Shown here: positions 16,785 through 25,465 of the stretch, in pieces
Layout of the letters: every line of letters begins with the position of its first letter
Position numbering within the stretch: the stretch's first letter is position 1
NCBI GenBank assembly: GCA_934693165.1
Contig: CAKUUX010000001.1
Location: forward strand, 62,001 to 126,000
Length of the DNA stretch: 64,000 bases
Direction: 5' to 3'
DNA from: an uncultured Candidatus Melainabacteria bacterium
Lineage (GTDB): Bacteria; Cyanobacteriota; Vampirovibrionia; Gastranaerophilales; Gastranaerophilaceae
Made by a program: the position numbers and the translations under genes
The notes under the pieces: generated by a model
What the model saw: the letters and a program-made list of their open reading frames with translations, nothing else
The model's database searches: none
Told to the model about the DNA's origin: nothing

Positions 16785-17801
16785 TTATTTAAGAGTGTTT
16801 TCTAAATAAGACCAATCAAATTCTTTTGAGTTAATAATTGTAAGTAACTGACTTCTATCAACATTTCTCATTAGATTAATGAAAAAGTCCATATTAACAT
16901 CTGGTTTTATATTTGTATAAGGTAATTTCAAATCTTCTGCAAGTCTTTCAACTTTATAATCATAAGAAAGTGCCAAAGTTCTTATTCCGTATTTTGCGCA
17001 TACAAGGCAGGCATGAAATCTCATTGCTATCATATATTTAAGACTTCTCATTAACTCAATTAATTGTTCAGGAGTCTTATTATAAACTACTTCTGTCTGC
17101 ATATTTGGGTTTAAGCTTTTTAGTATGCCTTCAAAATGTGTACAAACTTCTTTATCCAATGCGTCTTGGAAAGAAAAGATTTGTATTTTTTTATTATAAA
17201 AATTTTGTTCAACTGATTTAGCAAGTTTTTGTAAAAAAGTTTCGCTCAAACCTTTAAAACTTCTAAGTTGAATACCGACAGTTTCTGTTGGAGTTGAACC
17301 TGCAAGTTTAAGGGCAAATAAAGGATCTACAACACGTTCTGTATTGATTCCCCATCCTCTCAATAGGAAAAGACTCTTATCATCTCTGACAGTCACGCAA
17401 GAGGCTTTTCTAAGAAGTTTTTTGCACCACATTTCACCAAGTTTGTTTTTGATAGGTCCAATGCCTTGAGCAAAAATCATTACCTTTTTATGGAAAAATT
17501 CTGCAACAGAAATAACAAAAAGATAATAAAACAAACTCTTTACGCTAGTTGTATCTTGTAAAAGGCTTCCACCACCAGAGATTAAAATATCTGATTTCAA
17601 AATAGTTGTTATTACTTTTGGCAAGTCAAAACTTTTTACGGCATTAACTTTGTGCAATTCTTTTGTTTTTTCAGGATTTAGTGACAAAACTGTTATGTCA
17701 ACTTTTTCTTCCTTAAGTTTATCGACAAGCACTTTTAAAATTGTTTCGTCGCCAAAATTATCGCTACCGTAATACCCTGATATAACAACCTTTTTTGCCA
17801 T
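16785..17801 (-). CDS. csaB: Polysaccharide pyruvyltransferase CsaB
   Basis: 338 aa, full length for CsaB. The N-terminus has the G-Y-Y-G-S-D-N-F-G-D-E motif of the family (residues 8-18), then S-G-G-G-S-L-L-Q-D near 75, F-A-Q-G-I-G-P near 109 and a C-terminal M-A-M-R-F-H-A (near 257-264) before the end of the transferase fold. CsaB uses phosphoenolpyruvate to add ketal-pyruvate to ManNAc in a cell-wall-linked polymer, which is then bound by SLH domains. An SLH protein is encoded at 32029, giving the matching partner. It follows the KDPG-aldolase-like gene by four bases, with an AAAGG site inside the end of that gene. Confidence 0.92.
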   Translation of the reverse strand: MAKKVVISGYYGSDNFGDETILKVLVDKLKEEKVDITVLSLNPEKTKELHKVNAVKSFDLPKVITTILKSDILISGGGSLLQDTTSVKSLFYYLFVISVAEFFHKKVMIFAQGIGPIKNKLGEMWCKKLLRKASCVTVRDDKSLFLLRGWGINTERVVDPLFALKLAGSTPTETVGIQLRSFKGLSETFLQKLAKSVEQNFYNKKIQIFSFQDALDKEVCTHFEGILKSLNPNMQTEVVYNKTPEQLIELMRSLKYMIAMRFHACLVCAKYGIRTLALSYDYKVERLAEDLKLPYTNIKPDVNMDFFINLMRNVDRSQLLTIINSKEFDWSYLENTLK

Positions 17802-17805
17802 TTGA

Positions 17806-18414
17806 TTAGCCTTTTAATTCTTTCATTATATTTTTTGTACGATTAGTAATTTCTGAGAAATTAAAACCTTGATACAAGTTTCTACCAACACCAACAGCTG
17901 TTGCTCCTGCTTTAATATAGTCAGGAACTTCTTCTAATTTGATGTTTCCCATTGGCATAATATTTAAGAATGGCATTGGTCTTAGTAAATCTTCTACGTA
18001 TAAAGGTCCACCAAGAGCTGTGATTGGATAAATCTTAATTAAAGGAACTCTTGCTTTCCATGCTTGGTATGCTTCGTTTGCTGTTGAAGTACCTGCAATG
18101 AATGGAATTTGTGCATTCTTTGAAATCTTAACCATATTCATTTGGAAAATTGGTGAAGAAATAATTTTTGCGCCATGTTGAATAGCGTTTGTTGCTTGTT
18201 GTGCTGTTATAACACCACCTGCGCAAACTATCGCTTCTTGTGATATTTCTTGAATTGCATCATAAATTTCTGGGCTTTCAAGAGTTATTTCTAACATTTT
18301 TACGCCACCATCAATCAATGCTCTTGCAGTATCTTTTGTTTTTTGTGGGTCTGCACATCTAATGATTGGGTAAAGTTTTTCTTCTTTTAATAATTCGATT
18401 AAATTTGTTGCCAT
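17806..18414 (-). CDS. KDPG/KHG aldolase-like protein
   Basis: 202 aa, a class I aldolase TIM barrel of the Eda family. The general base is likely E42 (M-L-E-I-T-L) and the Schiff-base lysine K127 (I-K-I-Y-P). G-T-S-T-A-N-E-A near 108 matches the family's G-x-x-T-x-x-E/D loop. Eda cleaves 2-keto-3-deoxy-6-phosphogluconate to pyruvate and glyceraldehyde-3-phosphate. The phosphate-binding arginine that usually follows the catalytic E (T-L-R) is replaced (T-L-E-S), so the substrate may differ. It precedes csaB by four bases; pyruvate chemistry is a possible but unproven link. Confidence 0.85.
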   Translation of the reverse strand: MATNLIELLKEEKLYPIIRCADPQKTKDTARALIDGGVKMLEITLESPEIYDAIQEISQEAIVCAGGVITAQQATNAIQHGAKIISSPIFQMNMVKISKNAQIPFIAGTSTANEAYQAWKARVPLIKIYPITALGGPLYVEDLLRPMPFLNIMPMGNIKLEEVPDYIKAGATAVGVGRNLYQGFNFSEITNRTKNIMKELKG

Positions 18415-18471
18415 AGTAGTATCCTTTTTTTCAAATTTATTATATCATGAAATAAAATAAACGGAGTTATG

Positions 18472-20430
18472 ATGAAAAAGTTTAAACCACTAATAATTTT
18501 TATAGCTGTTATAGTTTTTATGTTCATTACGTATTTTATTTTCAACTTTTTTGTTGAACCAAAATTTTATAATGTAATGATGAATGGCATAGTAGCCGAC
18601 AAGGCTGGTCATAGCGATACAGTTATTATAGTTATTGATGACAAATCAATTTCTAAACAACGTTGGCCATGGAAAAGAGATATGTATGCCAAAATGTTTA
18701 ATTATTTGGACAAATATACAAATGCTAAATTGATTGGTTTTGACTCAATTTTATCTTCTGTTGATAAAGATAATTTTAAGGCCGATTTAGAACTCTACAA
18801 ATCTGTTGAAAAAAGTAATAAATTAGTTGTTGGTTTTGCTCCATTAATAAAAGCTTATTCTGATAAAACCATTGGTGATATGTATGACAAAGCTTTTGAT
18901 GAAAAATTTGGAATAAAGATAAATGATGAACGTTCTCAAAAAGCGAGAAGTCCATTTAAAAGTTTATCAATGTATCCAGAAGGATATTTCAAAGCTGCAA
19001 AAGATGTTGGTTCTGTATATGTCGAACTTGATAGAGATGGCTATATAAGAACAATTCCTCAATTATTATCATACAAAGGTAAATTATATCCATCATTAGG
19101 TTTGAGAATGTATGCCAAATTGAATGGTATTACAGAATTTACTGTAACAGATAAATATATTACAAATAATAAAACCGATTTAAAAATCCCTGTTAATCAA
19201 TCATACACAGCAATGTTTAACTATATGCATTTTTATAAAACATTGCCTCAATCAGAATATTCAAGAAAAACATATTCTGCAATTGATATAGTTGACTCTT
19301 GGGATAATATTCAAAAAGGTAAAAAACCTGTTATTGATCCAAAAGAATTCGATGGAAAAATTGTTTTTGTTGGTGCAAATGCAAAGGCTGCAGCGTTAGG
19401 ATTGGAAGATGCTTTGCCAACTCCAATTCATCCGAAACACCCTGGGGTTGATATTCAGGCTACAAACTTAGATAATTTACTGTATGATGAATTTATTGTT
19501 CCAACTCCTATTTTACAAGATTTTATCGTACAAGTTATTTTAATCTTAGCGACTTTCTTAATTGTAACTTATTACTCATTGTTTATGTCACTGGGTATTA
19601 TCGCTCTTATGATGGTTGCATACATTGCTATTTGTATAACATTTTTTAAATTTAATGTTGCAATCAATGTAATAACTCCTCTTGCGCTTCAATTAATTAC
19701 AATGATTTTTGGTTATTCTTACAAATTTATTCTTGAAGCAAGAAACAAAGATAAAATTAAAGACGCAATGGGAAGATATATTTCTCAAGACGTTATGAGA
19801 AATGTCGTAAGCAATATTGATAACTTATCTCTTGGTGGAAAACGTTCTAATGTTACAGTTTTATTTGCTGATATTAGAGGGTTTACATCTATGAGTGAAA
19901 AGCTTACTCCAGAAGAAATTTCACTAATTTTGAACGAATATTTTACAGAAATTGAACCTATAATTACAAAATACAATGGCGTAATCAACAAGTTTATTGG
20001 TGATGCTGTAATGGCAATCTTTGGTGAACCTATCCAAGACAAAAACCATGCTCTAAATGCTGTATTATGCGCAAATGCTATGCTTAAGAAGGTTAAACAA
20101 TTACAAGAAAAATGGTTGTATGAAGGTAAACCAAAAATTGAAATTGGTGTTGGTATAAATACTGGTGATGCTTTCGTTGGTAATATTGGTTCTGAAAAAC
20201 GTCTTGAATATACAGTAATTGGTGATACTGTTAACTTAGCCTCTCGTCTTGAAAGTTATAATAAAATCTACAAAACTAACTTCTTAATCAGTAGTTCAAC
20301 ATACGACGAGGTTAAAGGTTATGTTGATGTTATTAAAATTTCAGAAGTTCAAATTCGTGGTAAAGCTAAAAAAATGAATATCTATGAAATTTTAAGGATT
20401 ACAAATAATGAAAAAAGTACTAATAGTTGA
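18472..20430 (+). CDS. CHASE2-domain class III adenylate/guanylate cyclase
   Basis: 652 aa. ATG codons occur at 18469 and 18472; GGAG at 18463 fits the second better. Layout: one N-terminal membrane helix (about 7-28), an extracytoplasmic CHASE2 sensor (about 40-335, with the typical V-I-D-D-K-S-I start and R-W-P-W-K-R), three membrane helices (about 346-420), then a class III cyclase domain (about 458-645). In that domain F-A-D-I-R-G-F and F-I-G-D-A-V-M-A supply the two metal-binding aspartates, and R-L-E-Y-T-V-I-G-D-T-V-N is the dimer/substrate segment. It should make a cyclic nucleotide, probably cAMP, in response to an external signal. The 3' end overlaps the receiver gene by 23 bases. 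Confidence 0.93.
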   Translation: MKKFKPLIIFIAVIVFMFITYFIFNFFVEPKFYNVMMNGIVADKAGHSDTVIIVIDDKSISKQRWPWKRDMYAKMFNYLDKYTNAKLIGFDSILSSVDKDNFKADLELYKSVEKSNKLVVGFAPLIKAYSDKTIGDMYDKAFDEKFGIKINDERSQKARSPFKSLSMYPEGYFKAAKDVGSVYVELDRDGYIRTIPQLLSYKGKLYPSLGLRMYAKLNGITEFTVTDKYITNNKTDLKIPVNQSYTAMFNYMHFYKTLPQSEYSRKTYSAIDIVDSWDNIQKGKKPVIDPKEFDGKIVFVGANAKAAALGLEDALPTPIHPKHPGVDIQATNLDNLLYDEFIVPTPILQDFIVQVILILATFLIVTYYSLFMSLGIIALMMVAYIAICITFFKFNVAINVITPLALQLITMIFGYSYKFILEARNKDKIKDAMGRYISQDVMRNVVSNIDNLSLGGKRSNVTVLFADIRGFTSMSEKLTPEEISLILNEYFTEIEPIITKYNGVINKFIGDAVMAIFGEPIQDKNHALNAVLCANAMLKKVKQLQEKWLYEGKPKIEIGVGINTGDAFVGNIGSEKRLEYTVIGDTVNLASRLESYNKIYKTNFLISSSTYDEVKGYVDVIKISEVQIRGKAKKMNIYEILRITNNEKSTNS

Positions 20431-20785
20431 TGATTCAAGAAGTTGGGTTTCTTATCACAAAGAAAACTTGCTTTGTAATTACAAAGACATAGAAATTGAT
20501 ACAGCTCTATCAGCTAGAGATGCTTATGACTTGGTTTTTGGAATGACTTCTAATCCTTATGATTTAATCATAACAGATTTGCACATGGAGTATGATTTTG
20601 AACCTCTATATGCAGGTGAGTGGCTTATACAACAAATTCAACTTTTAAAACAATATTACAAAACAAAAATCTACATCTGTTCTGCAGCGTCTAATATAAA
20701 AATGATTGCAGAAAGATATAACGTCGATTTTATTCCAAAACCTCTTGCTTCAAGAGATATAACTGTCTACGAAAATCTATTTTAA
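20408..20785 (+). CDS. Single-domain response regulator
   Basis: 125 aa, a lone CheY-like receiver. The acidic pocket is D8-D9, the phosphoacceptor D57 (I-I-T-D-L-H-M), the switch residue S92 (C-S-A-A), and the conserved lysine K111 followed by P112. There is no output domain, so it works by protein-protein contact. It overlaps the end of the cyclase gene by 23 bases and uses AAGGA inside that gene, so the two proteins are made together and probably act in one pathway, perhaps with the receiver modulating the cyclase. Its 3' end overlaps the convergent speE-like gene by nine bases. Confidence 0.9.
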   Translation: MKKVLIVDDSRSWVSYHKENLLCNYKDIEIDTALSARDAYDLVFGMTSNPYDLIITDLHMEYDFEPLYAGEWLIQQIQLLKQYYKTKIYICSAASNIKMIAERYNVDFIPKPLASRDITVYENLF

Positions 20786-21622
20786 TTCATCAAGCAAGGT
20801 TGGTGTTTTAAAGCATTTTGCGTGGTATTTTTTAGTATAAAGTTTGCATTGTTCAGAAATTTTTTCACATCTATCTTCATCAATATCTTCTGCAGGGTAA
20901 GATGTGTCCGAACATATTGCCCAAACCCAATATCCTCCAGGATATGTTGGAAGTGGTGAAGAATATGCTTCAACAACATTGAATTCTTCTAAAAGGAGTT
21001 TGTATAATGATAATGAATCTTCATCCTTTGTTACAGGTGATTCAGACTGAACAACTAAAATACCATTTTTTCTCATAGAAGCTTTGATGTTGTCATAGAA
21101 TTGGTTAGTAAATTCTCCAACCCCAGGTCCAAGAGGTGTTGGTGTGCAAATAATGATTACATCGAACATGTCTTTTTTGTCCTTGATATATTCAAATGCA
21201 TCCATAATCAATACTTCAACTCTAGGATCATCCAATCCACTTGAGATTGATGGTAAATATTTTCTGCAAGTATTTACAACCATTTCGTCAATGTCAACGA
21301 TAACAACTTTTTCAATAGTATCATGTTTTAAAATTTCTTTTGCAGTAGTTCCTGTTCCACCACCAATTACTAAAACGTTTTTAGGACATTTGTGGTTTAA
21401 AAGAGGAACATGAGTTACCATTTCACTGTAATAATATTCATCACCTTCTGTTGCATACATTAGACCGTTTAGCGTAAGCATTTTACCTAATTGAGAATCA
21501 GTGTCAATGATTTCAATTTTTTGGTATTTAGATTGTTCTGAAAAAAGAACACTCTTAATTTTTATTGCAATACCAAAGCCTGAAGGCGTTAATTCTCTAT
21601 AATATTGACCTTTATTTGTCAT
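20777..21622 (-). CDS. Spermidine-synthase-family protein with altered catalytic motif
   Basis: 281 aa that aligns along its length with SpeE: the T-E-G-D-E-Y-Y-Y-S-E-M gate region (58-68), the V-I-G-G-G-T-G-T nucleotide-binding loop (85-92), V-V-I-V-D-I-D (106-112), and Q-S-E-S-P with P-T-Y-P-G-G-Y-W near the C-terminus. In known aminopropyltransferases the catalytic loop is D-S-S-D-P with two essential aspartates. Here residues 159-163 read C-T-P-T-P, so both are missing. Normal putrescine aminopropylation is therefore doubtful; another acceptor or a non-catalytic role is possible. AAAGGA precedes the start. It is last in a minus-strand run after the HIT and isochorismatase genes. Confidence 0.85.
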   Translation of the reverse strand: MTNKGQYYRELTPSGFGIAIKIKSVLFSEQSKYQKIEIIDTDSQLGKMLTLNGLMYATEGDEYYYSEMVTHVPLLNHKCPKNVLVIGGGTGTTAKEILKHDTIEKVVIVDIDEMVVNTCRKYLPSISSGLDDPRVEVLIMDAFEYIKDKKDMFDVIIICTPTPLGPGVGEFTNQFYDNIKASMRKNGILVVQSESPVTKDEDSLSLYKLLLEEFNVVEAYSSPLPTYPGGYWVWAICSDTSYPAEDIDEDRCEKISEQCKLYTKKYHAKCFKTPTLLDELK

Positions 21623-21646
21623 TTTTAATCCTTTATATTGTGACCA

Positions 21647-21955
21647 TTATTGAGCTAAAATATGAGCATGGAAGTGGAAAACTTCTTGCCCTGCAGATTT
21701 TCCTGTGTTAATAACAGTTTTATATTCAGCTATATTCATCTTTTTGCAAACTGCTTTTATCCCTTTGAAGATTTCACTCATAAGTTTTTCATCTTCAATT
21801 TCATTTAAATTTGCTACATGTTCTTTTGTGATAACAAGTAGATGAATAGGGGCTTTCGGATTAATATCTCTGATTACAAATAAGTAGTCATTTTCATATA
21901 AGAACTCACTAGGAATTTCTTTATTTGCTATTTTACAAAATATACAATCTTTCAT
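21647..21955 (-). CDS. HIT-family nucleotide hydrolase (HINT-like)
   Basis: 102 aa. It begins C-I-F-C-K-I-A-N-K-E-I-P, the HINT start with a C-x2-C pair, and ends with the histidine triad V-F-H-F-H-A-H-I-L. The T-G-K-S-A-G-Q-E-V segment before the triad matches the HINT signature N-x-G-x-x-A/S-G-Q-x-V. These proteins hydrolyse AMP-linked phosphoramidates and related nucleotides. AAGGT lies before the ATG. The protein stops about ten residues earlier than longer HINT proteins, which is within family range. Confidence 0.93.
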   Translation of the reverse strand: MKDCIFCKIANKEIPSEFLYENDYLFVIRDINPKAPIHLLVITKEHVANLNEIEDEKLMSEIFKGIKAVCKKMNIAEYKTVINTGKSAGQEVFHFHAHILAQ

Positions 21956-22001
21956 AGCAGATATTTTACCTTAAATTTTTATAAAATTCAACAATGTTAC
22001 T

Positions 22002-22532
22002 TTATTTTATCAATTGTTGAACTTCTTTGAAATGAGGATTTTTAGAAGATTCCAAAAGTTCAAATAGAGCGATTTCAACACAAGAAATCTTAATGCCATT
22101 TTGGCGCATTAAGTCTATTCCTGTGTTGTAATCATATTCTTTTCTACTTTTGCAAGCATCTTTTATTAAATATACTTCATAACCTTTTTTGATTAAATCC
22201 ATTGCTGTTTGGTAAACACAAATATGAGTTTCAATACCAAATAAGACTATTTGTTTTTTGTGAAATAATCTTATCATATCAAGTGCGTCATCTTCTTTTA
22301 ATAAAGAAAATGCCGTCTTTTCAATATATTTTTGTTTATCGTTTTTAAGTTCAGCTAAAGTTTGACCAAGACCTTTTGGGTATTGTTCACTTACAAGTAC
22401 TGGGATATTTAATATTTCTGCTGTTTTAATGATTTTTTCTGCTTGTTTAACTTCGTTTTGTGCATTTGTTGCATTTACAAGTTTTTCTTGCATGTCAATC
22501 ATTATTACTAAAGCGTCAGATGCTTTTAACAT
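22002..22532 (-). CDS. Isochorismatase-family (cysteine) hydrolase
   Basis: 176 aa. The catalytic triad of the superfamily is visible: D13 in I-D-M-Q, K72 in E-K-T-A-F, and the nucleophile C105 in G-I-E-T-H-I-C-V-Y-Q. The E-T-H-x-C-V-x-Q-T-A pattern is typical of YcaC- and nicotinamidase-like members. The substrate cannot be read from the sequence; amide hydrolysis is most likely. It starts 24 bases after the hydrogenase stop in the same direction, so it may be at the end of that operon. Confidence 0.88.
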   Translation of the reverse strand: MLKASDALVIMIDMQEKLVNATNAQNEVKQAEKIIKTAEILNIPVLVSEQYPKGLGQTLAELKNDKQKYIEKTAFSLLKEDDALDMIRLFHKKQIVLFGIETHICVYQTAMDLIKKGYEVYLIKDACKSRKEYDYNTGIDLMRQNGIKISCVEIALFELLESSKNPHFKEVQQLIK

Positions 22533-22555
22533 TTTTATTGTTCCTTTTCTTTATT

Positions 22556-23995
22556 TTATTCTGAAATGTCTTCGCTGTTTTCAAGAAGTTGGTTAAGTTG
22601 TTTTGCAGAGATTCTTGGTTGGTTAATTGTTGCATTACCACCACAACAACCACTTTCACAGCTCATAACTTCTACAATATTGCAATTTGGACATTCGTTT
22701 TTTGTAGCATATTGTTTAAGTTCCTTGATTGTAGCTTTGTTTAAACCATTAATAATACATGGTTTAGCATCAGGTGCTAAGAATTGTACTGCTTTTGCAA
22801 CACCACCTGATACACCAAAGTTTCTACCTTGTTTAGAACTTGTTGTTTCAAATTGTGTTTCTTCGCAATTTAATACGTCGATTTGTCGACCAATGAATAA
22901 TGCGCCAAGTTCTTCGTAGCTCATTACAAAGTCAACGTTGTCATTTGCTTTACCTTCTGAACGTTTTGCAACACATGGGCTTACAAATACTGCAATTGTT
23001 TCAGGTTCTGCTTTTTTAACAAGTTCTGCTGTATAGTAAAGAGGTGTTTTTGTTGTTGAAACAAAAGGTTTAATTTCTGGTAAATGCTTTGCAACAAGGT
23101 TGTTGTAAGCTGCACAACAAGAAGTTGTCATAAAGCTTGCGCCTTCTTCCATTCTTTCTTTAAATTCTGCAGCTTCATTTTTTGTTGTTATGTCTGCCCC
23201 TTGTGCTACTTCAATAACATCATCAAATCCAGCTTTTACTATAGCTGTTTTTAATTGATAAAGTGTCCCTGGGAATTGTCCAACGATTGATGGTGCAATC
23301 ATTGCTACAACTTTTTTATCAGATTTAATTGCTTTTAAGATATCAATTAATTGACTCTTTTCGTGTACTGCGCCAAATGGGCATGCTGCAATACATTTAC
23401 CACAGCTAATACATTTTTCAAAATCGATACTTGCAAAACCAGTTTCGTCTTTTGAAATAGCACCAACAGGACATGCTGCTTCACATGGAACAGTTGTTTG
23501 TACTATTGCACTATATGGGCATGCATTCATACACATTTTACATTTTTTGCATTTTGTTGTATCGATGTGAGATTTGCCGTCTACGATTGAAATAGCACCA
23601 AACTTACATGTTTTTTCGCAAGGTCTTGCAACACAGCCTTGGCATAAATCTGTTACGTGAATTTGACTAGGTACACAACCTTTGCAAGCTGCTTGTAATA
23701 CTGTCAAATTTCTATTATCTAATTCTGTTCTTTTTAAAGCTTCTTTTGCATAAGTGTGAAGTGATTTTCTTTCATCATCTTCTTCAATTTGGAAACCAAG
23801 TCCTGCAATTGCTCTATCTTTAAGAATTGCTCTTTCTTTATAGATACAACATCTATAAGGAACTTCAGCTCCTTTTGGTCTCATATCATAGGGGATTAGT
23901 CTTGTATTTTCTGCAAAATCTTCTGAAAAGAATGCTTTTACAAGTCTAATTAAAATTTCTTTTTTTAAATGTATTGATTGTGCGTTATTATTCAT
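22556..23995 (-). CDS. Catalytic-type [FeFe] hydrogenase (group B-like)
   Basis: 479 aa from the ATG at 23995, chosen over an ATG 15 bases earlier because AGGAAA is well spaced only for this one. The N-terminal third has ferredoxin-type cysteine clusters, including several C-x2-C-x2-C-x3-C motifs. The H-cluster domain has the three signatures: L1 T-S-C-C-A-A-Y, L2 P-C-V-A-K-R-S-E, and L3 M-S-C-E-S-G-C-C-G-G. All H-cluster cysteines are present, so it should be active in H2 production or uptake. The L1 proline (T-S-C-C-P) is replaced by alanine. It lies downstream of the sensor-type homologue, phosphatase and [2Fe-2S] genes. The H-cluster maturases HydEFG are not in this window. Confidence 0.9.
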   Translation of the reverse strand: MNNNAQSIHLKKEILIRLVKAFFSEDFAENTRLIPYDMRPKGAEVPYRCCIYKERAILKDRAIAGLGFQIEEDDERKSLHTYAKEALKRTELDNRNLTVLQAACKGCVPSQIHVTDLCQGCVARPCEKTCKFGAISIVDGKSHIDTTKCKKCKMCMNACPYSAIVQTTVPCEAACPVGAISKDETGFASIDFEKCISCGKCIAACPFGAVHEKSQLIDILKAIKSDKKVVAMIAPSIVGQFPGTLYQLKTAIVKAGFDDVIEVAQGADITTKNEAAEFKERMEEGASFMTTSCCAAYNNLVAKHLPEIKPFVSTTKTPLYYTAELVKKAEPETIAVFVSPCVAKRSEGKANDNVDFVMSYEELGALFIGRQIDVLNCEETQFETTSSKQGRNFGVSGGVAKAVQFLAPDAKPCIINGLNKATIKELKQYATKNECPNCNIVEVMSCESGCCGGNATINQPRISAKQLNQLLENSEDISE

Positions 23996-24040
23996 TTTCC
24001 TGTCTTCCATACCTTAAAATTTACATACAAAATTATACTA

Positions 24041-24298
24041 TTATTTATTTAAAATTTCATTAATTTTTTCTAAAACTTTTTCAGTTGTAGCTTCAGAAAT
24101 TATTTCGTCATTTACTCGTACATAAGGAGCTTTTGAATATTCTGTATTTTTTGAACACATTTCTAAGCATGTACTTCCGTTTATTTCAACTTTATCTCCA
24201 TATTTTCTTGGTACGATGTCTATTAATTCTTGCAAATGAGAGCCACCCATTACAAAACACGTTGTTCCTAAGCATACGTCAACTTTAATCTTTTCCAT
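24041..24298 (-). CDS. Thioredoxin-like [2Fe-2S] ferredoxin (NuoE/HydC-like)
   Basis: 85 aa. Four cysteines at C9, C14, C44 and C48 follow the thioredoxin-like [2Fe-2S] pattern (C-x4-C ... C-x3-C) seen in NuoE, HydC and HndA. In hydrogenase operons such proteins carry electrons between NAD(P)H-linked modules and the H-cluster enzyme. It lies between the phosphatase (9 bases upstream) and the hydrogenase (45 bases downstream), which supports that role. No flavin or NAD-binding partner subunit is encoded next to it, so the electron donor is unknown. Confidence 0.88.
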   Translation of the reverse strand: MEKIKVDVCLGTTCFVMGGSHLQELIDIVPRKYGDKVEINGSTCLEMCSKNTEYSKAPYVRVNDEIISEATTEKVLEKINEILNK

Positions 24299-24307
24299 AT
24301 TTTCTCC

Positions 24308-25465
24308 TTACATGTACTGTATTATTACTTTTTTAAAATATTTATTTTCCAGAATGTCTGAAATCTTTTTTATGACATTTTTACGAATTTCAATTTCAAT
24401 AGGTAAATTGGGGTCGTAATGTGCCTGATTTAATTTTGCACCAACCATAAAGGTTATGCAATCTGTATCTAACATAAATTTTACAAGAGCACCTGCTGCA
24501 TCATCCTGAAATTCGCCTGTATCAAGGTATTCACATGCTTTTGTTAAGGTTAAGATACCTTCTGTTACTAGGTCTATTCCTTCCATATAAGATATTGCAG
24601 GAAGTTTTCCAACGCTCAAGTTAATATTAGTTTTGATAGGAATATTTAATTCTCTTGAAACTAAATTTGCTGTTGTTCCCCCAGAAATAGCTTTTTTGCC
24701 ATTGAAATCCATTAGGGCTTGAGCATAGAACTTATCTTTTGCCTGATGATATGGTGGACCTGTAAATACTACGGCGTTTCTTGGTTCTCTATAATAAACA
24801 CAAACTGCTGATATATCGTCTTTTGCTTTTCTATCAGGTTCTTTCAGAATAGCTTGTTTTACAATTCTTTTTGCTAAGTTTGAGCTAGAAATATTAGGTT
24901 CTTTCTCTAATTCTTTTTTTACAATTTCAATTAAACCTTCTCGTCGTAATCCAAGTCTTAGGTCTTTTGTTCCTAATGCTGCTTGAGTTACGCCGTCTGA
25001 GCAAAATACTAATCTATCATTTGTTTGCATTTTTAAATGATAAATATGCATGTGTCTATTTGGAAATTCTTTTGATGTAAGAATTTCAAATTCTGGTTCT
25101 AAAACTTCGCCGTTTCTTATCCATAAAAATTGTGGATTTCCTTCTTCTACAATTTTTGCGTTTCCATCTTCATTGCAATCAAGCGCTGAAAAAGTTGAGT
25201 AACTTATTTTTCTAACCTGACATACTGGAAGAGAGTTCATAACTGTTTCACATGCTTTTTTAATGCTTGTTCCTTCTTCCATAAATTTAAGTAACATTGT
25301 TGATGTCATGCAAGCTAAAATATTGGCTTTTATTCCACTTCCTAATCCGTCAGAAAGTACTGCCAAAAGTCTTCCTGAATCAGTAAAACGTTTTGAAGTG
25401 AAATAATCCCCAAAAGTGTTTTGGTTATATTTTTTTTCTTGCGCAACGTCGATGTCGATAAACAT
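24308..25465 (-). CDS. SpoIIE/PP2C-type protein phosphatase in hydrogenase operon
   Basis: 385 aa. The metal-binding aspartates of the PPM fold are visible in L-S-D-G-L-G-S-G-I-K-A (near residue 39), F-C-S-D-G-V-T-Q (near 155) and K-D-D-I-S-A-V (near 215). A second part (about 230-385) has V-V-F-T-G-P-P-Y and G-G-T-T-A-N and matches no domain I know. PPM phosphatases reverse Ser/Thr phosphorylation; similar genes accompany sensory [FeFe] hydrogenases. Its start overlaps the sensor's stop by one base (TAATG), so production is coupled to the H-cluster sensor. I infer that the sensor controls this phosphatase or its target. Confidence 0.85.
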   Translation of the reverse strand: MFIDIDVAQEKKYNQNTFGDYFTSKRFTDSGRLLAVLSDGLGSGIKANILACMTSTMLLKFMEEGTSIKKACETVMNSLPVCQVRKISYSTFSALDCNEDGNAKIVEEGNPQFLWIRNGEVLEPEFEILTSKEFPNRHMHIYHLKMQTNDRLVFCSDGVTQAALGTKDLRLGLRREGLIEIVKKELEKEPNISSSNLAKRIVKQAILKEPDRKAKDDISAVCVYYREPRNAVVFTGPPYHQAKDKFYAQALMDFNGKKAISGGTTANLVSRELNIPIKTNINLSVGKLPAISYMEGIDLVTEGILTLTKACEYLDTGEFQDDAAGALVKFMLDTDCITFMVGAKLNQAHYDPNLPIEIEIRKNVIKKISDILENKYFKKVIIQYM

